From contig NZ_QNGB01000002.1 in NCBI RefSeq assembly GCF_003298505.1, positions 1 through 64,000 of the forward strand: 64,000 nucleotides of DNA. Direction: 5' to 3'. Within the stretch, counting starts at the first letter, position 1. Each line of letters begins with the position of its first letter. This DNA comes from Roseovarius sp. TE539. GTDB taxonomy: Bacteria; Pseudomonadota; Alphaproteobacteria; Rhodobacterales; Rhodobacteraceae. The position numbers and the translations under genes were made by a program. Below are positions 7,716 to 17,101 of the stretch, one piece after another. The notes under the pieces were generated by a model. That model was not told where the DNA came from and ran no database searches. It worked only from the letters and a program-made list of their open reading frames with translations.

Positions 7716-8757
7716 ACCCGTTGCCAACCCCTCGCTGGCCCGCCGCATGGGGTATCCGGCGCTGGCACTCGGCCTTACCGTCGTCGTGGCTTCGGCACTG
7801 GCCCTGATCGCGGGGGCCGATCCCCTTGCCACCCTCGGGCTCATCCTGAAGGGCGCCGCGGGCAGCAAGTTCGCGCTGCTGGAAACGCTCAACCGGGCCA
7901 CGCCGCTGATCTTCACCGGGCTGGCGGTTGCGGTGGCCTTCCGCGCCAGGCTTTGGAATATCGGCGCCGAGGCACAACTTTACGGCGGTGCCATTCTGAC
8001 CGTGGTTGTCGGAACCTCGGCATTGTCGGCACTGCCGGCGGTGCCCCATCTTTTGCTGATGGGGCTGGCGGCGGCGCTGACCGGGGCTCTGATCCTTCTT
8101 GGCCCTGTCATCCTCAAGACACGTTTCGGCGTCGACGAGGTGGTGACGACGCTGCTGTTCAATTTCATCATGCTGCTCTTTGTCTCCTACCTTCTGGAGG
8201 GGCCGATGAAGGATCCGATGGGCATGGGCTGGCCCAAATCCGAACGCCTCCCCGGTGATGCGCGCCTGCCCCGGATCGTCGAGGGCCTGCGGCTGCACTG
8301 GGGGTTCGCGCTTGCCCTGATCGCCGCGCTTGCCGTCTGGATCATCCAGACCCGCACCACGCTGGGCTACGAGATCCGGGCCGTGGGCCAAAACATCCGG
8401 GCCGCGCGTTTCGCGGGCATTCCGGTCAATGCCGTTCTGGTCAAGACGGCGCTTCTGTCCGGCGGGCTGGCGGCGCTGGCGGGCTTTTCCGAGGTCGCCG
8501 GCCTCAAGGCGCATCTCAGCCTCGATCTGAGCCCCGGTTTCGGATATACCGGCATAATCGTGGCAATGCTGGCGCTTCTGCACCCGCTCGGGGTGGTGGT
8601 TTCGGCGGTGTTTGTCGCCGGTGTCTTCGTCGGCGCCGACAGCATGAGCCGCGCGGCCGACGTGCCCACCTACATCGCCGACATGCTGACCGCCATCGCG
8701 TTGCTGTTCATGGTTCCGGCGATCCTGCTCACCCGAGTCCGGGTGCGGCGCGGATGA
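7705..8757 (+). CDS. BMP-type ABC transporter permease 1
   Basis: Inner-membrane permease of the BPD_transp_2 (YufP/NupB) type, 350 aa with roughly eight to ten hydrophobic segments. Conserved parts are the LIFTGLAVAVAFRARLWNIG and AEAQLYGGAI motif, FGVDEVVTTLLFNFI, and the C-terminal DLSPGFGYTGIIVAMLALLH. It pairs with the next permease, and its TGA overlaps that ATG by four bases. The WNIGAEAQ motif is the marker separating this family from sugar permeases of the RbsC class. Confidence 0.9.
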   Translation: MRLEPVANPSLARRMGYPALALGLTVVVASALALIAGADPLATLGLILKGAAGSKFALLETLNRATPLIFTGLAVAVAFRARLWNIGAEAQLYGGAILTVVVGTSALSALPAVPHLLLMGLAAALTGALILLGPVILKTRFGVDEVVTTLLFNFIMLLFVSYLLEGPMKDPMGMGWPKSERLPGDARLPRIVEGLRLHWGFALALIAALAVWIIQTRTTLGYEIRAVGQNIRAARFAGIPVNAVLVKTALLSGGLAALAGFSEVAGLKAHLSLDLSPGFGYTGIIVAMLALLHPLGVVVSAVFVAGVFVGADSMSRAADVPTYIADMLTAIALLFMVPAILLTRVRVRRG

Positions 8758-9701
8758 TGGAGGTTCTGGATATCCTGCTGTCGGCGAGCTTCTGGGCCGC
8801 CGCGGTGCGCATCGCCTCGCCGCTGATCTTTGCCACCATGGGAGAGATCATCTGCGAACGCGCCGGGGTGCTGAACCTCGGGATCGAGGGCATCATGGTG
8901 ATCGGCGCCTTCGCGGGCTGGATGGCCGTGTATGTCGGGGCGCCCCTTTGGTTCGGGGTGGCCGTGGCGATGGGTGCTGGCATGCTCTTCGGCTTGTTGC
9001 ACGCGACGCTGACGGTGCCTTTCGGCCTGTCGCAGCACGTGGTCGGGCTGGGCGTGACACTTCTGGCCACCTCGACCAGTTATTTCGCCTATCGCCTGAT
9101 GCTGCCGGAGGTTTCGTCGCCGCCCAAGATCGCGCCGTTCCAACCCTACGAGATACCGCTCCTGTCCGACGTTCCGCTGATCGGTCCGGCGCTTTTCGCG
9201 CAGACGCCGATGACCTACGCGGCGTTCCTTCTCGCCGGTCTCGTGGCCTTCACGCTTTACCGCACACCGCTTGGTCTGGCGCTGCGCAGCGTCGGAGAGA
9301 ACCCGGCGGCGGCGGCGGCTCAGGGTCTTTCGGTGACCGGACTGCGCATGGGCGCGGTGATCGTGGGCTCGGGCCTGATGGCCGTGGGTGGCGCGTTCCT
9401 CACGCTGTCGGCCTTTTCGTCCTTCTTCTTCGAGATGGTCAACGGGCGCGGCTGGATCTGCATCGCGCTGGTGGTCTTTGGCGCCTGGAAGCCGGGCAAG
9501 GCGGTGCTCGGCGCGCTTCTCTATGCCGCGTTCGACGCCTTTCAGATCCGCCTTCAGCAAACGCCGATCGGCGCGGTGGTGCCCTATCAGTTCTTCCTGA
9601 TGATGCCGTTCATCCTGTCGATCCTTGCGCTCATCGCAATGTCGCGCCGGGCCGAGGTGCCCGCGGCGCTCATGGTGGCCTTCAACCGCGGAGAACGCTG
9701 A
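8754..9701 (+). CDS. BMP-type ABC transporter permease 2
   Basis: Second permease of the importer (YufQ/NupC type), 315 aa. The N-terminal hallmark is IASPLIFATMGEIICERAGV followed by LNLGIEGIMVIGAFAG. Further conserved segments are TPLGLALRSVGENPAAAAAQ and GRGWICIALVVFGAWKPGKA. Start codons ATGATG overlap the stop of permease 1, and its own TGA shares a base with the ATG of the deaminase gene, placing the enzyme in the same transcript. Confidence 0.9.
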   Translation: MMEVLDILLSASFWAAAVRIASPLIFATMGEIICERAGVLNLGIEGIMVIGAFAGWMAVYVGAPLWFGVAVAMGAGMLFGLLHATLTVPFGLSQHVVGLGVTLLATSTSYFAYRLMLPEVSSPPKIAPFQPYEIPLLSDVPLIGPALFAQTPMTYAAFLLAGLVAFTLYRTPLGLALRSVGENPAAAAAQGLSVTGLRMGAVIVGSGLMAVGGAFLTLSAFSSFFFEMVNGRGWICIALVVFGAWKPGKAVLGALLYAAFDAFQIRLQQTPIGAVVPYQFFLMMPFILSILALIAMSRRAEVPAALMVAFNRGER

Positions 9702-10981
9702 TGTTCGATATCATTGTCAAGGGCGGGACGCTCCCCGACGGAACCGTGGCCGATATCGGTCTTCGGGACGGCCTGATCGCGGCGATCGGAGATCTGGCCG
9801 GTGCCGGGGCGGGGCGCGTGTTCGACGCGAGCGGCGATCTGGTATCGCCGCCCTTCGTCGATCCGCATTTCCACATGGATGCGACGTTGAGCTACGGCAA
9901 GCCGAGGGTGAACGCCTCGGGTACCCTGCTGGAGGGCATCGCCCTCTGGGGGGAACTCAAGGAGATCGTGACGATCGAGGAGATGGTCGCAAGGGGCCTG
10001 CGATACTGCGACTGGGCCGCGTCGACGGGCCTGCTGGCCATCCGCAGCCATGTCGATACCTGCGATGACCGGCTCCTCGGTGTGCAGGCGATGCTGGAGC
10101 TTCGCGAACAGGTGAAGGATTACATCGACCTGCAACTGGTGGCGTTTCCGCAGGACGGTCTCTATCGCGATCCCACGGCGCGCGCCAACACCCTGCGCGC
10201 GCTGGACATGGGGGTCGAGGTTGTCGGTGGCATCCCGCATTTCGAACGCACGATGACGGATGGTGCGGCCTCGGTCCGTGATCTTTGCGAAACAGCCGCC
10301 GAGCGCGGGCTGATGATCGACCTGCATTGCGACGAAACCGACGATCCCGCGTCCCGCCATGTCGAAACCCTGGCATACGAGGTCACGCGGCTTGGCTTGC
10401 AGGGCCGGGCTGCGGGCAGCCACCTGACCTCGATGCATTCGATGGACAACTATTATGTCTCCAAGCTGCTGCCGCTGATGGCCGAGGCCGGGCTGTCCGC
10501 CATTCCCAACCCGCTCATCAACATCACCATCCAGGGGCGGCACGACACCTTTCCCAAACGCCGCGGGCTGACCCGCGTGAAGGAAATGCAGGCGCATGGC
10601 ATCACCGTGGGCTGGGGGCAGGATTGCGTGCTCGATCCATGGTATCCGCTGGGCACGGCCGACATGCTGGACGTGGCCTTCATGGGCCTGCATGTCGCGC
10701 AGATGACGCATCCCGACGAGATGCGCCGGTGCTTCGACATGGTGACGACGGAAAACGCACGCATCCTGAACCTCCCCGACTACGGGCTGCATGTGGGGGC
10801 GCGCGGCTCTCTCGTGGTTCTGGATGCCGGCGATCCGGTGGAGGCGCTGCGGCTCCGCCCCGCCCGGCTTTGCGTGATTTCCAATGGCAGGATTGTTTCC
10901 GAGGCGCCACGAGGCGATTCCCGTCTGTCAATCCCGCACCGGCCGGCAACCGTACGTCGCCGGCACGACCCCGGCATGTGA
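9701..10981 (+). CDS. Cytosine deaminase-like amidohydrolase (CodA family)
   Basis: The protein (426 aa) aligns with E. coli CodA from memory at a constant offset of five residues: metal ligands H56 and H58 (HFH), H209, D308; substrate residues Q151 (FPQDG), E212 (CDETDD) and H241. The block LDPWYPLGTADML is a CodA hallmark. It should therefore hydrolyse an amino group of a pyrimidine or a related ring such as isoguanine. The residue after the metal Asp, D314 in CodA, is Cys309 here, a position known to tune substrate choice. The ATG at 9701 overlaps the permease stop, linking uptake with deamination. Confidence 0.85.
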   Translation: MFDIIVKGGTLPDGTVADIGLRDGLIAAIGDLAGAGAGRVFDASGDLVSPPFVDPHFHMDATLSYGKPRVNASGTLLEGIALWGELKEIVTIEEMVARGLRYCDWAASTGLLAIRSHVDTCDDRLLGVQAMLELREQVKDYIDLQLVAFPQDGLYRDPTARANTLRALDMGVEVVGGIPHFERTMTDGAASVRDLCETAAERGLMIDLHCDETDDPASRHVETLAYEVTRLGLQGRAAGSHLTSMHSMDNYYVSKLLPLMAEAGLSAIPNPLINITIQGRHDTFPKRRGLTRVKEMQAHGITVGWGQDCVLDPWYPLGTADMLDVAFMGLHVAQMTHPDEMRRCFDMVTTENARILNLPDYGLHVGARGSLVVLDAGDPVEALRLRPARLCVISNGRIVSEAPRGDSRLSIPHRPATVRRRHDPGM

Positions 10982-11091
10982 CGGCGGGGCGAGGCGCGGT
11001 CGCGTGCCATGGATCTACCCATACTGAGCCATGCCGAAGGGTGACAGGCGATCCGGATATCGCGGCACTGCGTCGTCGGGAAAGGATTTGT

Positions 11092-11166
11092 TGGAGCGGG
11101 TGATGAGATTCGAACTCACGACATCAACCTTGGCAAGGTTGCGCTCTACCCCTGAGCTACACCCGC
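11092..11166 (-). tRNA. tRNA-Gly (GCC)
   Basis: On the minus strand the sequence starts GCGGGTGTAGCTCAG and ends with the TTCGAATC T-loop and an encoded CCA (75 nt). The anticodon stem-loop CAACC-TTGCCAA-GGTTG gives anticodon GCC. The acceptor stem GCGGGTG/CACCCGC is perfect. Confidence 0.97.
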
Positions 11167-11286
11167 ATCCTTGGGTGAGGCGTGAGATATAAACTCTGGC
11201 CCCGGCCTGCAAGCGAAAATCGCATCGTCGGCGGGATTTTTTGAGCCCTGTGCACCGGCCCGCTCCGGGATCGTCCCGGCCGGGGG

Positions 11287-12012
11287 TCATGCCCCGGCGC
11301 GGCGTCGCTTCTGGCGCAGCAGGTTGAGCCCCTCGACCGCGCCGCCAAATATCATCGCGGCATAGATGAAACTGCGCTCCACATGGAAGTGAAAGCCGTC
11401 CGCCACGAGAGCCATGCCCACCATCACGAGGAACGCCAGCGCCAGCATCTTGGTGGAGGGGTGCGCCTCGATGAACGCCGCGATCGGATTGGCGAAGATC
11501 ATCATCACGACGATCGCCACGCTGACCGCGGCGATCATCACCTCGACATGATCGGCAATGCCCACGGCGGTGATCACGCTGTCGATCGAAAAGATCATGT
11601 CCAGAAGCATGATCTGGACGATCACCGCGGCAAAGGCGGCCTCGGCCGCCTTGCGGCCGGCCCTTTCGGCTTGCTGTCCCTCGACCTCCTCGAAAATCTC
11701 CGTCGCGGCCTTGTAGATCAGGAACAGCCCGCCAAGGAACAGAATGACATCGCGCCAGGACACGCCTTGGCCCATGATCTCGGTGAACGGTTCGGACAGG
11801 GTGATGATCCAGGCGATCGAGAAGAGCAATACGATCCTCAGCACAAGCGCCCCGGACAAGCCTATCATGCGCGCCCGTGCGCGATGGTGTTCGGGAAGAC
11901 GCGAGGCGGCGATGGAAATGAAGATGACATTGTCCACTCCCAGAACGATTTCCAGGATTGTCAATGTCACGAAGGAGGCCCAGACGGCGGGATCGTTCAG
12001 CAGTTCAAGCAT
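11287..12012 (-). CDS. TerC-family integral membrane protein
   Basis: The 241-residue protein has about seven membrane spans and the TerC signature: LEIVLGVDNVIFISIAASRL near residue 20-40 and LLDMIFSIDSVITAVG in the middle, with conserved acidic residues within membrane segments. TerC-family proteins are implicated in metal (Mn) export or tellurite resistance; the substrate here is not deducible. The C-terminus is basic (RQKRRRAGA). The start at 12012 has GGGAGA 6 nt upstream. No yybP-ykoY-like riboswitch fold was recognised in the 131-bp gap to pyc. Confidence 0.9.
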   Translation of the reverse strand: MLELLNDPAVWASFVTLTILEIVLGVDNVIFISIAASRLPEHHRARARMIGLSGALVLRIVLLFSIAWIITLSEPFTEIMGQGVSWRDVILFLGGLFLIYKAATEIFEEVEGQQAERAGRKAAEAAFAAVIVQIMLLDMIFSIDSVITAVGIADHVEVMIAAVSVAIVVMMIFANPIAAFIEAHPSTKMLALAFLVMVGMALVADGFHFHVERSFIYAAMIFGGAVEGLNLLRQKRRRAGA

Positions 12013-12143
12013 CGAAAATCTCCCGGTTTTGGGGCCCCGGCGCGCCACATGGCCACCAGGGTCCGGTATGGCAGGAAGGCTGGCCCGGGTGCCGGCGCCG
12101 GCACCTTGCGAGGCCGACCGCAAGGGCGGACGAGCGCCCCCGG

Positions 12144-15100
12144 CTATTCCAGTTCGACAAGCAGATCCTTGGCGTCGATCTGGCCTCCCGGCTGGACATG
12201 CACCGCCGTCACGGTCGCGTCGCGCTCGGCATGGATGCCGGTTTCCATCTTCATCGCCTCGATGGTGAGCAGCAGGTCGCCTTCCTTGACCGGTTTGCCG
12301 GCCTGTGCCGAGACGCTGGCCACCACGCCGGGCATCGGGGCCGCGACGTGATCGGGATTGCCGGCTTCCGCCTTTGGGCGCGCCGCGGCCTGGCTCTTGA
12401 CCAGGCGGTTGGGAACGCGGATCACGCGCGGCTGACCGTTGAGTTCGAAGAACACTTTCACGTCGCCGTCCTCTCCGGTTTCCCCGACGGCCTGAAGCAG
12501 GATTTCAAGGGTCTTGCCGGGGTCGATCTCGGCGGTGATCTCCTCGCCGGGCTCCATGCCGTAGAAAAAGGTCCGGGTGGGCAGGCTGCGCACCGGCCCG
12601 TATTGCCGGTGCCGGCCCATGTAGTCCAGGAAAACCTTCGGGTACATCAGGTAGCCGTTCAGATCCTCGTCGTCCACATCCTTGCCGTCCAGCTCTTGGA
12701 TGACCTTGCGGCGGGTGGCTTCAAGGTCCACCGGCTCCAGGTGCTTGCCGGGGCGTTCGGGGTTCGGCGCCTCGTCCTTGAGCACCTTCTTGACGATGGC
12801 ATCGGGAAAACCGCCCGGTGGCTGGCCCAGATTGCCCCGCATCATGTCGACCACCGAGTCCGGGAATGAAACATCGACCTCCGGGTCCTCGACCTCCTCG
12901 CGGCTGAGGCCCTGGCTCACCATCATGAGCGCCATGTCGCCGACCACCTTGGAAGACGGCGTGACCTTCACGATGTCGCCGAACATGCGGTTCACCTCCG
13001 CGTAAGTGTGGGCAACCTCGTGCCAGCGGTCCTCGAGCCCGAGGGATCGCGCCTGGGCTTTCAGGTTCGTGAACTGCCCGCCGGGCATTTCGTGAAGGTA
13101 GACCTCAGACGCCGGGGCCTGCAGGCCGCTCTCGAAGGCGCCGTATTGCGCGCGGACCTGTTCCCAGTAGTCGCTGATCGCGCGCACCTGTGATATGTCC
13201 AGCCCGGTTTCCCTTGGTCCGCCCCGCAGCGCCTCGACGATCGATCCCAGGCAAGCCTGGCTGGTGCCGCCCGAGAAGGCGTCCATCGCGGCATCCGCGG
13301 CGTCGACCCCGGCTTCGGCAGCGGCCAGGATCGTGGCCCCCGCGATCCCGGACGTGTCGTGGGTATGGAAATGGACGGGGATATCAAGCTCATCCTTGAG
13401 CGCACGCACCAGCAAGGTGGCGGCAGCCGGTTTCAGAAGGCCCGCCATGTCCTTGAGGCCCAGCACGTGCGCGCCCGCCGCCTGAAGCTCGCGGGCCATG
13501 CCCACGTAGTATTTCAGATCGTATTTCGCCCGGTCGGGATCGAGGATGTCGCCGGTATAGCAGATCGTGCCCTCGCAGATGCGCCCGGTGTCGATCACCG
13601 CGTCCATGGCGACGCGCATGTTCTCCACCCAGTTGAGGCTGTCGAAGACGCGGAACACGTCAACACCGGTTTCGGCCGCCTGCCGTACGAACTCCTGCAC
13701 CACATTGTCGGGGTAGTTGGTATAGCCGACCCCGTTCGAGGCGCGCAGGAGCATCTGCGTCAAGAGGTTGGGCATCGCCGCGCGCAGGTCGCGCAGGCGC
13801 TGCCAGGGGCATTCCTGCAGGAACCGGTAGGCAACGTCGAACGTTGCGCCGCCCCAGCATTCGACGCTGAAGAGCTGTGGCAGGTTGGCGGCATAGGCCG
13901 GGGCCACCCGGATCATGTCGATCGAGCGCATGCGCGTGGCCAGCAGGCTCTGGTGGCCGTCGCGCATCGTGGTGTCGGTGAGCAGCAGCCTGTCCTGATT
14001 CAGCATCCAGTCTGCCACCGCCTTGGCGCCGCCGTCCTCCAGCAGTGTCCTGGTGCCGCGGGGCGGGGTCTCGGCGCGCGGTTTCGGCGGGCGGGGAGGG
14101 CGCGCTTCGGCCGGCTTGGCGCGGCCCTGTGTTTCGGGATGCCCGTTCACCGTGATGTCGGCGATATAGGTCAGCACCTTTGTCCCGCGGTCGCGCCGCC
14201 TTGAGAACTTGAAGAGCTCGGGCGTCGTGTCGATGAATTTCGTCGTATAGTCGTTGGACAGGAATGTCGGGTGCTTGAGAAGATTCTCGACGAAGGCGAT
14301 ATTGGTTGACACACCCCTGATGCGGAATTCCCGCAGGGCACGGTCCATCCGGGCGATCGCCGCCTCGGGGGTCTGGGCATGGGCGGTGATCTTGACCAGG
14401 AGCGAATCGTAGTAGCGGGTGATCACGCCCCCGGAATAGGCAGTGCCGCCATCAAGGCGGATGCCCATGCCCGTCGCCTCGCGGAAGGCGGTGATGCGGC
14501 CGTAATCGGGGATGAAATTGTTCTGCGGGTCTTCGGTGGTGATCCGGGTCTGCAGTGCATGACCGTTCAGGGTGATTTCGTCCTGGCAGGTCTTGCGGGT
14601 CGCTTCGGCCAGTGTCTTGCCCTCGGCAATCCTGATCTGGGCCTGCACGATGTCGATGCCCGTCACTTCCTCGGTCACGGTGTGTTCCACCTGTACCCGC
14701 GGATTCACTTCGATGAAGTAGAAGCGGTCGGTTTCCATGTCCATCAGGAATTCGACCGTGCCGGCGCATTCGTAATTCACGTGCTTGCAGATGCGGTACC
14801 CCAGCTCGCAGATCTCGGCGCGCTGCGCTTCGGTGAGGTAGGGGGCGGGCGCACGCTCCACCACTTTCTGGTTGCGCCGCTGCACCGAGCAGTCACGTTC
14901 ATAGAGATGATACATCTCCCCGTGCTTGTCACCGAGGATCTGCACCTCGACATGCCGGGCGCGGGTGATCATCTTTTCAAGGTAGCCCTCGCCATTGCCA
15001 AAGGCGGCCTCGGCTTCGCGGCGGCCTTCGAGGACTTTTTCCTCAAGCTCGTCGGCGCCGTTTATCGGGCGCATGCCGCGCCCGCCGCCGCCCCAGGATG

Positions 15101-15584
15101 CCTTGAGCATCAGCGGGTAGCCGATCTCGTCCGCCTCGGCGCGGATCGCGGCCATGTCTTCGCCCAGAACCTCGGTGGCCGGGATGACGGGCACGCCCGC
15201 CTCGATGGCCACGCGCCGGGCACTGGCCTTGTCGCCGAGGGCGCGCATGGTTTCGGCACGCGGCCCGATGAATGTGATGCCGTTGGCCGCGCAAGCGTCC
15301 ACGAAATCGGGGTTTTCCGACAGAAGCCCATAACCGGGATGGATCGCGTCCGCGCCGCATTCGCGGGCCACGCGGATGATCTCGTCGATCGACAGGTATG
15401 CCTGGACCGGGCCCAGCCCCTCGCCGATGCGGTAGGCTTCGTCGGCCTTGAAGCGATGCAGGCCAAGCTTGTCCTCCTCGGCGAAGACGGCGACCGTGCG
15501 CTTGCCCATCTCGTTGGCCGCCCGCATGATCCGGATTGCGATCTCGCCACGGTTGGCGATGAGGATTTTTCCGAACTCTGTCAC
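12144..15584 (-). CDS. pyc: Pyruvate carboxylase
   Basis: Biotin enzyme that carboxylates pyruvate to oxaloacetate for anaplerosis. The 1146 residues hold, in order: biotin carboxylase (FGKILIANRGEIAIRI start, ATP-grasp glycine loop GGGGRGM near 164-171, catalytic region FIEVNPRVQVEHTVTE); pyruvate carboxyltransferase (LLLTDTTMRDGHQSLLATRM, then SVECWGGATFDVAYRFL); the allosteric/linker region; and the C-terminal biotinyl domain with EAMKMET, biotin on about Lys1112. A GTG at 15584 with GGGGGA upstream gives the family's normal length and start; an ATG further upstream would add 17 residues. It is monocistronic as far as visible. Confidence 0.96.
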   Translation of the reverse strand: MTEFGKILIANRGEIAIRIMRAANEMGKRTVAVFAEEDKLGLHRFKADEAYRIGEGLGPVQAYLSIDEIIRVARECGADAIHPGYGLLSENPDFVDACAANGITFIGPRAETMRALGDKASARRVAIEAGVPVIPATEVLGEDMAAIRAEADEIGYPLMLKASWGGGGRGMRPINGADELEEKVLEGRREAEAAFGNGEGYLEKMITRARHVEVQILGDKHGEMYHLYERDCSVQRRNQKVVERAPAPYLTEAQRAEICELGYRICKHVNYECAGTVEFLMDMETDRFYFIEVNPRVQVEHTVTEEVTGIDIVQAQIRIAEGKTLAEATRKTCQDEITLNGHALQTRITTEDPQNNFIPDYGRITAFREATGMGIRLDGGTAYSGGVITRYYDSLLVKITAHAQTPEAAIARMDRALREFRIRGVSTNIAFVENLLKHPTFLSNDYTTKFIDTTPELFKFSRRRDRGTKVLTYIADITVNGHPETQGRAKPAEARPPRPPKPRAETPPRGTRTLLEDGGAKAVADWMLNQDRLLLTDTTMRDGHQSLLATRMRSIDMIRVAPAYAANLPQLFSVECWGGATFDVAYRFLQECPWQRLRDLRAAMPNLLTQMLLRASNGVGYTNYPDNVVQEFVRQAAETGVDVFRVFDSLNWVENMRVAMDAVIDTGRICEGTICYTGDILDPDRAKYDLKYYVGMARELQAAGAHVLGLKDMAGLLKPAAATLLVRALKDELDIPVHFHTHDTSGIAGATILAAAEAGVDAADAAMDAFSGGTSQACLGSIVEALRGGPRETGLDISQVRAISDYWEQVRAQYGAFESGLQAPASEVYLHEMPGGQFTNLKAQARSLGLEDRWHEVAHTYAEVNRMFGDIVKVTPSSKVVGDMALMMVSQGLSREEVEDPEVDVSFPDSVVDMMRGNLGQPPGGFPDAIVKKVLKDEAPNPERPGKHLEPVDLEATRRKVIQELDGKDVDDEDLNGYLMYPKVFLDYMGRHRQYGPVRSLPTRTFFYGMEPGEEITAEIDPGKTLEILLQAVGETGEDGDVKVFFELNGQPRVIRVPNRLVKSQAAARPKAEAGNPDHVAAPMPGVVASVSAQAGKPVKEGDLLLTIEAMKMETGIHAERDATVTAVHVQPGGQIDAKDLLVELE

Positions 15585-15794
15585 TGCCGCATCCCCCGAC
15601 TGAGTGATTGAATGCCTTTCCATGCGCGCGGCCACTGCGACGGTTGCCGCAGCGCAGCGCCGGTTGCGGCGAACTTGTAGGATTTGTGAAGGGCTTGCGC
15701 AATGCCACCGCGACTTCTTTCACCCTTTCGCGACATTTCCTACCCGCAAGAGCAGGGCCGCGTGGCTGTCCACGGTCGTTGGTGCGCGCGGGCC

Positions 15795-16958
15795 TCAGGC
15801 GGGTCTTTCGTCCGCGTGTGCCCGGTCTGCCAGAAGGCGCGTGCGCACCTCGTCCAGCCGGCTCAGACCGAGCTGCCCCATGTTCGCTTCCAGATCGGCC
15901 CTGAAAACCTTGGCCAGATGCCCGGGGCCCTGTGCCCCGAGGGCGGCAAGCGCGTAATGCCAGCCGCGGCCCATCATGACGAAATCCGCACCGAGTGCGA
16001 CGCTCCTCAGGATATCGAGACCACCCTCGATCCCCCCGTCCATGATCAGGGGCAGGGTGCAGGCGGCGCGAATGTCCGGCAGCGCCTCGATCGTGGCGGG
16101 AGCGGCATCAAACTGTCGTCCCGCATGGTTGGAGATCCAGATCGCATCGACGCCGTCGGCTTCCAGCATGGCGGCGTCCTCGGACCTCAGAACGCCCTTG
16201 ACGATCAGGGGGCCGTCCCAATGATCGCGCAGCCAGCGCAGGTAATCGCGGTCCGGAGAGGTGCGCAGCAGGTAACCGGCATGCCTGGTGGATGGCAGGC
16301 CGGTGCTGCGCCCGGCGTAATCATCGATAAGCCGCATTCGCGGCATGCCACCGCGCGCCATCCCCCAGGCCCAGGCCGGCCGCGCGGCCACCTGGGCCAG
16401 CAGCCGCGGGGTCAGCTTCGGGGGCTGCGTCAGGCCCGAGCGGACCTGCCGTTCGCGGCGACTGCCGACCGGAACGTCCACCGTCAGGACCAGCACGGAA
16501 AAGCCTGCGGCGCGCGCGCGCCGCAGCATGTCGGCGCGAATCTCCGGATCGCGCGGCGGGTACATCTGGAACCAGGCGCGGTCACCCAGAACGTCCCCCA
16601 GATCCTCCGGGGTCTGGCTGGCCACGGTCGACAGGGTGTAGGGGATTTCCGCCGCCGCGGCCGCGCGTGCGAGTTGCCGTTCGGCGCCCGGCCACACCAG
16701 CCCCGACATGCCCACCGGCGCGATCCCGACCGGCAGCGCCATCCGCTGGCCGAGAAGTGTCGTGCCGACATTGGGCGTGACCTCGCCATGCAGGATCGAC
16801 GGGGACAGAAGGACCGAGTCCAGCGCGTTGCGGTTGCGCGCCTTCGTGGCCTCGGTGCCTGTGCCGCTGTCAAGGAATTCCCAAACGAAATGCGGCAGCC
16901 GTTCCCGGGCGCGGCGGCGCAGATCGCTCAGGGCGGGGTATTTCCTGTCTGCATCCAC
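15795..16958 (-). CDS. lldD: FMN-dependent alpha-hydroxy-acid dehydrogenase (L-lactate dehydrogenase, LldD-like)
   Basis: Membrane-associated flavoenzyme family that oxidises L-lactate or related 2-hydroxy acids. The 387-residue TIM-barrel protein shows PHFVWEFLDSGTGTEATKAR, MALPVGIAPVGMSGLVWPGA, ARAAGFSVLVLTVDVPVGSR, the FMN/substrate lysine in LIVKGVLRSEDA, the catalytic His in ISNHAGRQFD (usually NHGGRQLD) and LPLIMDGGIEGGLDILRSVA. The GTG at 16958 fits the family length; the Shine-Dalgarno is weak, so the start is provisional. It is divergent from the amino-acid exporter gene. Mandelate or glycolate cannot be excluded as substrate. Confidence 0.87.
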   Translation of the reverse strand: MDADRKYPALSDLRRRARERLPHFVWEFLDSGTGTEATKARNRNALDSVLLSPSILHGEVTPNVGTTLLGQRMALPVGIAPVGMSGLVWPGAERQLARAAAAAEIPYTLSTVASQTPEDLGDVLGDRAWFQMYPPRDPEIRADMLRRARAAGFSVLVLTVDVPVGSRRERQVRSGLTQPPKLTPRLLAQVAARPAWAWGMARGGMPRMRLIDDYAGRSTGLPSTRHAGYLLRTSPDRDYLRWLRDHWDGPLIVKGVLRSEDAAMLEADGVDAIWISNHAGRQFDAAPATIEALPDIRAACTLPLIMDGGIEGGLDILRSVALGADFVMMGRGWHYALAALGAQGPGHLAKVFRADLEANMGQLGLSRLDEVRTRLLADRAHADERPA

Positions 16959-17101
16959 GGATCCGATCTGACGCGGCACCGCCGCGAATGTCCAGCAACA
17001 ATCCGTGCCGCCGGACCACAGGTCGCATTGCGGGATTGCAGGATCGGTCGGGATGTGGTGTTGACCCCCTTCAGCGGCGCCTTTGCCGCGCGGAGGGCGA
17101 C

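Noticed and set aside
14379..15611. 410-codon plus-strand frame opposite pyruvate carboxylase
   Set aside because: It mirrors the biotin-carboxylase domain on the other strand and has no family motif.
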